In this document: positions 1-7,263 of the stretch, piece after piece
How positions within the stretch are numbered: position 1 is the first letter of the stretch
How the letters are laid out: every line of letters starts with the position of its first letter
NCBI GenBank assembly: GCA_001970855.1
Contig: LSSN01000781.1
Location: forward strand, 2,239-14,031
Source: Smittium culicis
Taxonomy: Eukaryota; Kickxellomycota; Harpellomycetes; Harpellales; Legeriomycetaceae
Length of the DNA stretch: 11,793 nt
Reading direction: 5' to 3'
Made by a program: the position numbers and the translations under genes
The notes under the pieces: generated by a model
What the model was told of the DNA's origin: nothing
Databases searched by the model: none
What the model saw: the letters and a program-made list of their open reading frames with translations, nothing else

Positions 1-87
1 ATATGAATTTAGTCTTAATAATCAATAGAACCAATAATTTTTATTTTCTCTGTGTAAATAGACGCGAAAGTAGGATGCTCTATAGTA

Positions 88-94
88 TTAGTAA
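88..94 (+). promoter_or_regulatory. Yap1-type oxidative stress element, TTAGTAA
   Basis: TTAGTAA matches the Yap1 response element family (TTAGTMA/TTACTAA). It lies about 470 bases before the peroxidase ATG. Yeast peroxidase genes of this class are known Yap1 targets, so the location makes sense. A 7-base motif can still occur by chance in DNA of this composition. Confidence 0.35.
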
Positions 95-180
95 TTGGCG
101 AGTGAGGTGCCCGGGGAATGATTGATGGTTTCCGGGATGATAACTGCGGTTGTTGATGGTGTTAAGAGGCGAGGCATACG

Positions 181-188
181 CATGTGAT
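181..188 (-). promoter_or_regulatory. Cbf1-type E-box, ATCACATG on the minus strand
   Basis: CATGTGAT is the exact reverse complement of ATCACATG, which fits the RTCACRTG consensus bound by Cbf1 in yeasts. The neighbouring 160 bases on its CDEII side are not AT-rich and no CDEIII-like core follows, so a centromeric CDEI is unlikely. A promoter site is the simpler reading. Confidence 0.3.
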
Positions 189-462
189 AATTAAGCGGTA
201 TTAAATTGGATTAAAAACGAATCAGACGTTTGGATGGGCTTAATTGTGTTTATTTTAATGAGCGAAGAGTAAAGATACTATCCATTAGCCAACCAGAAAT
301 CAAGGGCGTGTTCAGCGCTTCTTGGCGAGTGGCATTATTATAATTGCAGTTGGATTTGTAGGATTGGATATCGGATGGGATTGGCTGACTGTTTTACTCT
401 GAATTTGGATTGTCTACAAGCAAAATAAAAAAGTTTTAAATGCAAATGGAAATTAAAAAAAG

Positions 463-470
463 TATATAAA
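463..470 (+). promoter_or_regulatory. TATA box of the peroxidase gene (TATATAAA)
   Basis: TATATAAA fits TATAWAWR and lies about 94 bases before the ATG at 564, a normal distance in budding yeast. It is embedded in an 18-base string (453-470) that recurs exactly at 1269-1286. Confidence 0.6.
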
Positions 471-563
471 TGGAACAGAAGAACTAAATTTGTTATCAGT
501 TCTATCTTTGAGTTAACAAGTTTTTTAATACCACACTCTCTTATATATATCTAATTGCACAAA

Positions 564-1079
564 ATGACTTCTAAATTCTATTCTTTTGTCGCCAAAGACG
601 CTAAAAACAATGACTTCCCATTCTCTCAGCTAGCCAACAAGGTCGTCCTTATTGTTAATGTCGCTTCTAAGTGCGGATTCACTCCTCAGTATAAGGGATT
701 GGAAGAACTTAACCAAAAATACAAGGATCAAGGCTTGGCCATCTTAGGTTTCCCATGTAACCAATTTGGTTCGCAAGAACCTGGAACCCAAGAAGAAATC
801 GCCAGCTTCTGCTCAATGAACTACGGAGTAACTTTCCCAGTCTTGAAGAAAATCGAAGTTAACGGTGACAACGAAGATCCTATCTACAAGTATTTGAAAG
901 AAACAAAACCTGGAATCCTTGGACTTAAGCGCATCAAGTGGAACTTTGAAAAATTCCTAATTGATTCTGAAGGTAACGTCTCTGATAGATTCGCTTCAAC
1001 TTCATCACCCTCAAGCATTGAAAAGAAGATTGTCGAGTTACTTGCTAAAATCAAACCAGATGGCGAAAACAAGCTCTAA
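564..1079 (+). CDS. Glutathione peroxidase-like thiol peroxidase (Gpx2/Gpx3-Hyr1 class)
   Basis: This 171-residue enzyme should reduce hydrogen peroxide and lipid hydroperoxides using thioredoxin; in S. cerevisiae the Hyr1/Gpx3 member also senses peroxide for Yap1. The family signatures are unmistakable: VVLIVNVASKCGFTPQY with the peroxidatic Cys37 (Cys, not selenocysteine), LGFPCNQFG with Cys65, Gln71 in SQEPG, the resolving Cys83 in FCSMNYGVTFP, and Trp126-Asn127 in KWNFEKFL. Numbering runs one ahead of yeast Hyr1 (Cys36, Cys82). The C-terminus is a few residues longer than the usual 160-165. No targeting signal is obvious, so the enzyme is probably cytosolic. The start is the ATG at 564 in CACAAAATGACT; an in-frame TTG at 555 is not a credible start. 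The protein cannot be assigned firmly to Gpx2 or Hyr1. The gene converges with the cell-wall gene downstream. Confidence 0.96.
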   Translation: MTSKFYSFVAKDAKNNDFPFSQLANKVVLIVNVASKCGFTPQYKGLEELNQKYKDQGLAILGFPCNQFGSQEPGTQEEIASFCSMNYGVTFPVLKKIEVNGDNEDPIYKYLKETKPGILGLKRIKWNFEKFLIDSEGNVSDRFASTSSPSSIEKKIVELLAKIKPDGENKL

Positions 1080-1430
1080 ACCCTTTTCTTACTTTCATAT
1101 TATCTATACATATACTAGTTACACTCCTATTTTATATCCAATATTAATTTCAAAACTGAAAAAAAAAAATTATAATAAAGTCTAATGCAACTTTAATTTC
1201 AAAAATCATGTATTTTATTTGTTTTGTAGTACCATTTTTTATGCTAATAAAAGTAATCGGGTATATCTTTAAAAAAAGTATATAAAGGGCTAAAATGAAC
1301 ATTGAATGAAAAGTTGTAGATACTGACTATGCCATTAACGCCCAATAAAAGCTAGAGATTCAAGCTACTTTTTTTAAATATATTAGACCAGTTTCATTTT
1401 TTTTTCATTTCAGTTTATAATCGTCATAGA
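1080..1430. other. Convergent 3' spacer
   Basis: This 351-base spacer lies between the stops of two converging genes and should hold both 3' UTRs. It contains an A-run (1158-1167), a TATA-like string on the plus strand (1269-1286, separate entry), and a T7 run near 1368-1375. No ORF of note is present; the ATG at 1295 is closed after four codons. Confidence 0.7.
1269..1286 (+). repeat. Second copy of the 18-base TATA-box string
   Basis: TTAAAAAAAGTATATAAA occurs here and at 453-470, identical at all 18 positions. The first copy is the TATA region of the peroxidase gene. This copy lies downstream of the same gene, on the same strand, where no coding gene follows. It could be a chance product of AT-rich sequence, part of a duplicated promoter, or the promoter of a short non-coding transcript ending near the T-run at 1368-1375. 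Confidence 0.5.
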
Positions 1431-2192
1431 TTATTGCCCGAAAAGAATGAAGAAAGCTGCTCCTGTTACCAACATTTGGACGCTGAAAGAAACCATGTTG
1501 ATAGCTGGTGCGCTGCTGGATATCTTTTCTCCCTTGCTTCTTAAAGCTGCAGATGCTGAAGAAAGCAACGATTGAGTGCTTGCGCTAGCATCAAGGGTTG
1601 AAGTGCTCTTGCTGCTATTGGATTTAGGTGTTTCTGAGGTAGAAGTAACTTTAACCTTGCTAGTGACTGAAACCGTCTCAACTTCTGTAACAATGATAGC
1701 ATCGATTGTTGCGCTCGACTTTGTGCTGGATTTAGATGACTTGCTTGATGATGATGATGATGATGATGAAGAAGAAGATGATGATGCTTTGGATGACGAT
1801 GACGATGATGATTTAGATGAAGATGATTTAGATGAAGACGAAGATGAAGATGATTTGGATGAAGAAGTAGTAGGTGTGCTAGTTGAAGATTCGGAAACAG
1901 AGTTGACGCTTGCATTTTCGTCGCTGCTGCCGGAGCTAGTCATTGTAGCCATCAAAAATGCTGCCTTCTCTGCAATGTTGTAATATCCTGGTTTGCTATC
2001 GAATTCTTTCATGATAGCGTTTTTTTGCTCAACTGGAATCATTTGTGCGTTCATACCTGCATCAGCAAATGTTACTGTGGTAGGTTCATGATATTGTTGA
2101 CCATTACCGTTGTAGTTGTTTTGGTAACCCTGAGAATTGACGGCTGCGAGGCTGATTGCTGATACGATCGAATAGTAGGTAAATGATTTCAT
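1431..2192 (-). CDS. Serine-rich secreted cell-wall protein, probably GPI-anchored
   Basis: The 253-residue product has the layout of a yeast cell-wall mannoprotein. Residues 1-20 form a signal peptide, with likely cleavage in AVNS|QGYQ. Residues 21-37 are rich in Asn, Gln, Tyr and Gly. A short non-repetitive segment (38-85) includes PVEQKNAIMKEFDSKPGYY. Residues 98-160 are almost pure Ser with spaced Lys and Thr, a typical O-mannosylated stalk. The segment 161-190 is Val/Thr/Ser-rich. The end (about 225-253) is a small-residue stretch SSSAPA followed by the hydrophobic tail MLVTGAAFFILF, as expected for GPI attachment with omega near Ser225-Ser227. N-glycosylation sequons are seen at Asn93 and Asn192. 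I recognise no named family, and the N-terminal segment is not clearly SRP1/TIP1. The Ser run is encoded by near-perfect trinucleotides and so may vary in length between strains. Start: ATG at 2192, just before the signal peptide. Confidence 0.85.
   Translation of the reverse strand: MKSFTYYSIVSAISLAAVNSQGYQNNYNGNGQQYHEPTTVTFADAGMNAQMIPVEQKNAIMKEFDSKPGYYNIAEKAAFLMATMTSSGSSDENASVNSVSESSTSTPTTSSSKSSSSSSSSKSSSSKSSSSSSSKASSSSSSSSSSSSSSKSSKSSTKSSATIDAIIVTEVETVSVTSKVKVTSTSETPKSNSSKSTSTLDASASTQSLLSSASAALRSKGEKISSSAPAINMVSFSVQMLVTGAAFFILFGQ
1713..1871 (-). repeat. Trinucleotide run coding for poly-serine
   Basis: On the plus strand this reads as GAT/GAA/GAC triplets, which are TCA/TCT/TCG serine codons on the coding strand. 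It covers roughly residues 108-160 of the cell-wall protein. The acidic ORF seen on the opposite strand is only its shadow. Confidence 0.9.
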
Positions 2193-2715
2193 TTCTAAAA
2201 ACAGTTATAGGTTAAGTAAAAATTTAAATTTTCAATATTTTCAGAGTAAATACTAGATATTATGAAATAAAAATGTTTTTATTGCTAAGAGTATAATCGC
2301 TTTAGCAATATATTTGAATATTTTAAATTAATGTAAATTTAAATGTATTAAGTTATTTGACAAAGAGTTTATATGTTTAGCTACAAAGTATATTTAGAAA
2401 AAATCGTTATATTACTATTATAAGGGTCTCGGAAATTGAAGGCAAAGTTTTATGGTAAGGTTTAATATGAATAAAGGAGATAATTTATTTTTGTAGATTA
2501 AATATATTATTGAAATGCCTGGGGAGTATAACTAAACCTATTTATAGTTAATGGCTTATGTATTTTAAATTCTTATGGAAAAAGTAATAATATTCTCAAG
2601 GTGTAATTAGGATAATTCTTTATTTAATTTTTTGTTCGATTTAAATTTAAAAGGCTACTCTTAATAATAAAATTAATTGTAGTTTAAATGCGTGATTATT
2701 TACACTTATACTTTC
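2193..2715. other. AT-rich gap, nothing recognised
   Basis: This should contain the promoter of the minus-strand cell-wall gene. No clear TATAWAWR box was found close to its start. No ORF, RNA gene or repeat was recognised. Confidence 0.6.
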
Positions 2716-2745
2716 TGAGTATTAAAAATATGTGAGGATGCGAGA

Positions 2746-2886
2746 ATGGTCCAGCAGGCCCTAAAAAATGATCATTTGAAATATGGCTTTAACGTTGGCA
2801 TGATGAGTGCAATCACTATAATTACCACCAAAACCCTCTTATCCAGCCATCTATCTCCCAAAAAAAAACTTTTTCCAAATAAATAA
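2746..2886 (+). CDS. Possible small membrane protein of 46 residues, weakly Ost4-like
   Basis: This short ORF stands in an island of clearly higher G+C (about 2735-2860) inside very AT-rich DNA, and many codons end in C (GTC, GCC, ATC, ACC, CTC, AGC). The frame is open for 55 codons from 2719 and has an ATG at 2746 with A at -3. The product has the segment YGFNVGMMSAITIITTKT (residues 13-30) and ends in HLSPKKK plus five residues. Ost4, the 36-residue single-helix subunit of oligosaccharyltransferase, has a similar plan: F..VMM in the helix and SPK near the end. The match is short, the helix is less hydrophobic than usual and contains a Lys. The other strand is also open here with a hydrophobic stretch (VLVVIIVIALIMP) but lacks a good start. 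This could equally be a non-coding RNA or a relic. Confidence 0.25.
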   Translation: MVQQALKNDHLKYGFNVGMMSAITIITTKTLLSSHLSPKKKLFPNK

Positions 2887-3204
2887 TTTATATAATTTAA
2901 TATAGGTACCCAGTTTAACTACATCTAAATGCTCTTTTATTCAAGTTTTTCTTTTTTCCAAAATATCAAACCCTTAATTTTACTTTTTTAATTGGTATAC
3001 ATGGCTTTAAAAAATAAAAAAAAAATAGAACAGAATTTTAGCCACAATACGGTGCCTTTTTCTCATTTTTGATTTTGGAATCAATAGTATTAAAACTTTA
3101 CAAGTATGCCTCGAAAGATAAGTAAAAGCTAACTAAAAAATTCAATAGCATAAGGTATAATAGAAAATATATAGCGTAATAAATAACAAATCACTTGGCT
3201 ATAA

Positions 3205-3345
3205 GTCTTGTTACAAATAATAATAATTAGTCATAAAAGAGGGTTTAGAGGTTTTTTTAACAAAGTTGATGCCACTTTTATTTTATTCTCAGCTATCTTC
3301 TGTGTAACGGTGGCTTAATGCACGCGTTATTTTATATATAAGGTT
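3205..3345 (+). pseudogene. Possible decayed Sec61 beta/Sbh1-like tail-anchor segment
   Basis: The frame is open from 3205 to a TAA at 3316 (37 codons) but has no ATG. It encodes GFFNKVDATFILFSAIFC followed by VTVA. If one base is assumed missing at the TAA, it continues as LMHALF. Sec61 beta proteins carry a G.+VDP motif, then a hydrophobic tail with LF.A..FI.SV.ALH. The order G-KVD-(hydrophobic)-VAL-H is thus reproduced, with Pro replaced by Ala. The upstream part expected for Sbh1 cannot be found. This is weak resemblance from eye alone, and chance is a serious alternative. Confidence 0.2.
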
Positions 3346-3702
3346 ATTCTATTATTTTTATTTACTTAATTGTATAGCAAGTTAATATATATAAAGAGCT
3401 CATTTGATTTACATAAGATATAAATTTAATCTAGAATACCAATAAGGTGGTTTCACTTTTTTTTAATGCACCATAATTTTAATGACAATAAAGTACTGCT
3501 ATATAAAAAAGAAAAAAATCTAACAGCTACTATTTCCTAGATTTTTTAAATTCAATTAGTCGCTATTTTGTTTAGTAAAGGTTTCATTCAAGTATCTTGA
3601 GTTTAAAGGAACAAAATTTATGAGAATGAACCTTATTCGAAGAGCAAAAGAGTAATACATTCCATATTATAGTCATCAGATATATTAGCCACAAATTATA
3701 TA

Positions 3703-3745
3703 CCATATACGCAATGTTATAAAAAAAATATATATCCATATACGC
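3703..3745 (+). repeat. Two copies of CCATATACGC, 33 bases apart
   Basis: CCATATACGC occurs at 3703-3712 and 3736-3745. Each is followed a few bases later by ATGTT. The spacing is about three helical turns. G+C-containing motifs repeated in DNA this AT-rich suggest a shared protein site or an old local duplication. Confidence 0.5.
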
Positions 3746-3761
3746 CGCCATGTTTTTAAGC

Positions 3762-3783
3762 CGTTATATAATATTATATAACG
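3762..3783. repeat. Perfect 22-base palindrome
   Basis: CGTTATATAAT followed by ATTATATAACG makes a perfect inverted repeat with no spacer. The CG ends make it stand out from simple AT runs. TATAACG recurs at about 3862-3868. It could be a protein binding site or form a cruciform. Confidence 0.7.
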
Positions 3784-5067
3784 AAATGAAGTCTATTATT
3801 ACTATTCCTATTCCTGAAAGCGCCACCTTTTAAACACTGTTATTCCTACATAAGCCGTAATGCTTTATAACGAAAAAAGCGTGGCACATATAAAATTGCT
3901 ATTTCTAAGTGATTTGTAAAGACTGCATTGCAATATAATTTTTTTTCCATACCCAAACCTCTAAACGGAATAATATTTAAAAAATAAACGAATTTTTTTT
4001 GTTTGATTTTTTTAATAAAAAATAAGTTTGTGGCATAATAATTCCTTTGATATTTATAAAAAATATTAATTTCTTTTGTCCTATAAACAAGAAAAAATAA
4101 ATCTTTGAGGTATTTTTAATATTTTTAGTATTTTTATGTAAGGAGGGAGGCAAAGTTATGATAATATAGCTAAAAAAACATTAAATTAATAAATTTAGTC
4201 CGCTAAAATATTCTAGCTTATTGAATAGTGAATAATTTTAGATATTTAAAAAATCCCATAAACGAATTTGTTTAATATTATTTTTTTCTTGGGAACACAA
4301 TAAAATTTACTCGTTTTAATTTAATTATTTGAAAGTGTCAAAGTACACAAGCAATATGAAGAAATTAATACTGAAAGCTAAAGAAAGTAAAATTATAATA
4401 TATGAATCAGTTTCTGGGAATATTATTATTTGTGTGGCGATATAAACATATCATCGAAACTAAAAAAAAAAAAAAATTTCTTTAAATATTAAGATTGTAT
4501 TATGAAATTTTTTAAAAAGTTTACATCAATTTAATTAATGACATTTTATTATTATACCACTCAAAGTTACATAAAATATATGCTTTGAAAATTTGATTAT
4601 TTAAGGATGTTCTATTCTATAGAATTAAATATATTGATATAAATTAACTATTGCATAATAAATAATATAACTAAAAGTTTTTTAACAGCAAAGAGATAAT
4701 ACAAAGTTTGGTCTTTATTTACGACTCTATAAAATTCGATATATTCAAAATAAATTATGAAGGTTAATTTTCGATTTCAACGATCTATTCAGGCTAGCAT
4801 ATGAAATTTTCATCGAATATATTACAAGGTACCATAAAACGTGATTTATTTACATGTAGAATTATAAAGTTTTTTTTGAAAGTATTAAAAATAATTTGTA
4901 AAAATCTTATGATATAGATATTTTCAAATAAAATACATGTTATGGTACTTAACATGATGTCAAATAACACAATATCATAGCTTGGGCTGAAAATATTCTG
5001 AATTTATAAAAAAGACAATATTATATTCAAAAACTTTTTATTTCTCTAAATAAAGCCTAAATAGTAC

Positions 5068-5083
5068 CAAGATAATTATCTTG
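5068..5083. promoter_or_regulatory. 16-base palindrome with two GATAA sites
   Basis: CAAGATAATTATCTTG is a perfect palindrome that holds GATAA on each strand back to back. Yeast GATA factors (Gln3, Gat1, Dal80) bind GATAA, and paired sites are preferred by dimeric Dal80-type repressors. It lies about 430 bases before PSF2. A regulatory role is inference. Confidence 0.35.
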
Positions 5084-5507
5084 CTTTTTATTATTCAATA
5101 GACGCTCTTAACCATTGAAAATATAACAATTCCACAATTTTAGCTAACTAGATCGAATATTCTTTAAAATTGTAAGAGAGCTTTGAATATGAGATAAAGT
5201 GGATTCTAATTAATATTGATGCATTTATAGTTATATTTACTATGAAATATTTTTCATAAGATTTTCTTATATTTATTCTATAACGATTCGCAATTAAATT
5301 AATAGATTTAACCTTTTGCGTAAACAATAATAGCCAATGGTTAGACGCAGTTTTTTTTATGACCAACTAATTCAAATTTGCTAATAAGTAACTATAAATA
5401 TGCTTACAAGAGTTATTTAAAAACAACTTGTTATATCTTGTAAATAATTCAAGCAGTTAAAACTAAATTATATATAGTTAAAATAGAGTTTTTTTCGTAA
5501 AATAAAA

Positions 5508-6047
5508 ATGGAAGATATTAAGCTAACCATGGAAGAACTCGAGTTCTTTTCCGAAAACGAGAAAATCAAAATCCAGCCGTTATATAGAATAGACAAAATC
5601 GAATTGATTACAGGAACATATGGCCCATTCAATCCACTACGAAATACAACCGTGCCTTTGTGGCTGGCAATCCTTTTAGTCCGTGCTAACAGATGCAGAA
5701 TAATTTGCCCATCATGGCTTACTGCAGAATACCTAGAAAGGTTAATACTACAAGAAAAGTCTCCAAATTCCAAGTTTTCAGTCCTACCAGAAAATTACTT
5801 ATTGATAGCTAAAATCCTTTTTGAATATGCTGAAAACGATATCACAAATTCGCAGCTTGTTCGCAGAAGATTGCAAGATCTTGTAGAGATCAGGCACTCT
5901 AAAATAGGGCTAGGTTTACAAGTGTTAAATCCAGTTCAGCTTCAGATGGACAACCTATCAACAGCAGAAATCAACTCAATTAAACCCATTTTTAAGCCCG
6001 GGTTCGATCAATTATTTTCTCTAAGCTCTGTAAAAAACCAAAATTAA
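5508..6047 (+). CDS. PSF2: GINS complex subunit Psf2
   Basis: Psf2 is one of four GINS subunits (Sld5, Psf1, Psf2, Psf3). GINS joins Cdc45 and Mcm2-7 to form the CMG helicase, needed in the nucleus for replication initiation and fork progress. The 179-residue product matches Psf2 along its whole length. An N-terminal B-domain segment carries FFSENEKIKIQPLYRIDKIE (residues 13-32) and the block VPLWLAILLVRANRCRI (49-65). Next comes PSWLTAEYLERLILQEK (68-84), then FSVLPENYLLIAKILFE (90-106). The C-terminal helices contain LQDLVEIRHSKIGLGL and LQMDNLSTAEINSIKP. S. cerevisiae Psf2 has 213 residues; the shorter length here reflects a shorter linker near residues 33-48 and a short tail, closer to animal Psf2. 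The ATG at 5508 (AAAAATGG) fits. Codon 53 is CTG at a conserved hydrophobic position. No intron is needed. Confidence 0.96.
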   Translation: MEDIKLTMEELEFFSENEKIKIQPLYRIDKIELITGTYGPFNPLRNTTVPLWLAILLVRANRCRIICPSWLTAEYLERLILQEKSPNSKFSVLPENYLLIAKILFEYAENDITNSQLVRRRLQDLVEIRHSKIGLGLQVLNPVQLQMDNLSTAEINSIKPIFKPGFDQLFSLSSVKNQN

Positions 6048-6292
6048 AAATAAACATAAAGAAACAGCTACTTTTTTAAAAAAATAATGTATGTAACTAA
6101 TAATAGTCTTTTCAAAGATAAAAGAATATTTAAATGATTTTATTTTGTATAATCATATCGTATCATATGAAATTATATTTATGAAATCTCTTCACCTAAT
6201 ATTTTTAATGCGAAATAAAAATTTTTTATATTTCTAGATTTTTTCTTTTAAAGCCTTGAAATTAATCCATCAACTAGATAAGTAAAATCAAA
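6048..6292. other. Convergent 3' spacer after PSF2
   Basis: This 245-base AT-rich spacer lies between PSF2 and the end of the minus-strand secreted-protein gene. It should hold both 3' ends. Nothing else was recognised. Confidence 0.6.
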
Positions 6293-7043
6293 TTATTCAA
6301 CGAATGTCTGGGTTTCCAAAGATATATTAGTTCTAGTTATAGTCAATGTTCTTGTTTGTTTTTCACTCGGGCTTTCAGATGATGTTGATGTTTCAATTAT
6401 GGCGGATGATGTTGACGTTTCAATTATGGTGGATGATGTGCTCAATGATGATGACCTGGTTGTTCTTGTTCTAGATCTTCTTGAAGATGTCGAAGAAGTG
6501 ATAGGAGTACTGGTTTCGTCTTCAGAAATTATTTGAATACTGGCTACGCTAGCCAAAGTTGCGTTGACTACTGAAGATAACAAAGGGGTGATATTTGTTG
6601 GTAGAGGAGTGATAGCTGGCCCATTGACAGTGACCCATGGTATAGGGCTAGGGAGAGGATCTGATTTATTATAGTTCTCAGGACGATAGTTTGGACCATA
6701 TCCAAAGTCACCATTGTTGAGATCAAATTCATATCCGAAGTTATTTGGGGGGTTTTGTCCTAAAAATTTATGAAATTAAAATAAAAGCGTTTAGAAATAT
6801 TTTTACTCTTTTTTGTTATCTTATGAGTTTTGGAATGAATTTAAATAGAAATTTAAGTAATTTAAGTAGCTTGCCTGTGCTAGAATTTGGAGCCGGTGCA
6901 ATATCTAGTGGAAGAGATTCAGTGGGTGTACCTGTGACGGTTTGTAAGTCATTAGTGTTGTTTAAAGTTGAAATTTCTTGTCCTCTCACAATGAAAATAC
7001 CAAAAAGAAACACAGCTGCTCCAATATAAGATAAGTTCTTCAT
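6293..7043 (-). CDS. Secreted Ser/Thr-rich protein, probably two exons
   Basis: Two minus-strand frames together form one secreted-protein gene. The first begins at ATG 7043 with a signal peptide (YIGAAVFLFGIFIV, cleavage near RG|QE) and runs into a stop at 6816-6818. The second is open from just after a TAA at 6767-6769 to the stop at 6293-6295 and has no ATG at its start. It opens with GQNPPNNFGYEFD, then Asn/Tyr/Pro-rich sequence, ITPLPTNITP, and a Ser/Thr-rich end with two 9-residue repeats (TIIETSTSS, AIIETSTSS). The join needs an intron ending in TTTTTAG at 6760. Joined as 7043-6875 plus 6759-6293 it gives 211 residues; with a GTACAC donor at 6931 it gives 192. The layout (signal peptide, Asn/Tyr-rich head, Ser/Thr stalk) recalls the cell-wall protein at 1431-2192, but no hydrophobic GPI tail is seen at the end. 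It may be freely secreted, or be a damaged gene. Family unknown. Confidence 0.6.
6378..6431 (-). repeat. Two tandem 27-base repeats inside the Ser/Thr-rich region
   Basis: Units 6378-6404 and 6405-6431 differ at two bases and encode the 9-residue repeats (T/A)IIETSTSS. A partial third unit follows. Such in-frame minisatellites are common in yeast cell-surface proteins. Confidence 0.85.
6760..6874 (-). other. Putative 115-nt GC-AG intron (alternative GT donor at 6931)
   Basis: Read on the minus strand, the acceptor is ATTTTTAG at 6760. It is the first AG after a branch-like TTCTAAA (6796-6790, compare TACTAAC), about 30 nt upstream, and the stretch between is T-rich. Two donors keep the frame: ACAG|GCAAGC at 6875/6874 (GC-AG, 115 nt) and ACAG|GTACAC at 6932/6931 (GT-AG, 172 nt). 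Both leave a single G that completes a Gly codon with exon 2. Neither matches GTATGT, so the donor is uncertain. A frame-breaking mutation instead of an intron is possible. Confidence 0.45.
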
Positions 7044-7263
7044 TTCGATTATAAGTTGGTAAGTATAATGAAGTATATAAGTCGATTAAAGATATATTTT
7101 CGATATTTATTTGAGATTTTTAGGTAAATTGATTGTTTAAAGTAGTTTATTGAAAAGTAATTTAGTAGAAAATCCTCTATATTTATATGTTTCTGATCTG
7201 AAATATAAAATCCGATTTCCAGTATATTATGGAACTTGCTTATTTGATTTATAAGAGTATATA

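Larger units (their letters stand above)
1..462 (+). promoter_or_regulatory. Upstream region of the peroxidase gene, less AT-rich than the rest
   Basis: Bases about 60-420 are visibly richer in G and C than any other non-coding part of the window. They contain no ORF with a start longer than about 50 codons on either strand. Recognisable short motifs are TTAGTAA at 88-94 and CATGTGAT at 181-188 (listed separately). There is also an inverted CGG/CCG pair at 112-114 and 132-134, 17 bases apart, inside an imperfect hairpin (about 110-136). CGG half-sites are typical of fungal zinc-cluster regulators, but no known spacing rule is matched. The region is best read as a regulated promoter; a non-coding RNA or an eroded gene end cannot be excluded. 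Confidence 0.45.
3346..5507. other. Large AT-rich gap before PSF2
   Basis: There are no confident genes here. The stretch holds a short direct repeat (3703-3745), a 22-base palindrome (3762-3783) and a 16-base palindrome (5068-5083), listed separately. A frame of about 40 codons without a conserved start pattern runs up to a TAA at about 4441 (+) and includes KLILKAKESK. It resembles nothing I know. The last few hundred bases must include the PSF2 promoter; no canonical MCB site (ACGCGT) is near, the only one being at 3322-3327. Confidence 0.55.

Noticed and set aside
1295..1375. RNA polymerase III gene between the TATA string and the T-run
   Set aside because: No A or B box and no convincing fold; kept only as a possible transcript in the findings.
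1541..1915. His/Leu-rich ORF on the minus strand
   Set aside because: It is an out-of-frame reading of the same serine triplet run.
1576..1983. Acidic Asp/Glu-rich ORF on the plus strand
   Set aside because: It is the reverse complement of the poly-serine run of the cell-wall gene.
2746..2870. Box C/D snoRNA, because ATGATGA occurs at about 2799-2805
   Set aside because: No CTGA D box or terminal stem was found at a suitable distance.
3322..3327. MCB site ACGCGT as a cell-cycle element for PSF2
   Set aside because: It lies more than 2 kb from PSF2, too far for a yeast upstream element.
5148..5366. 72-codon minus-strand frame
   Set aside because: Its first codon is TTG, not ATG, and the composition is that of AT-rich spacer.
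6745..7029. Plus-strand ORF antisense to the secreted-protein gene
   Set aside because: It does not begin as a typical gene and covers the signal-peptide exon, which is far more protein-like on the minus strand.
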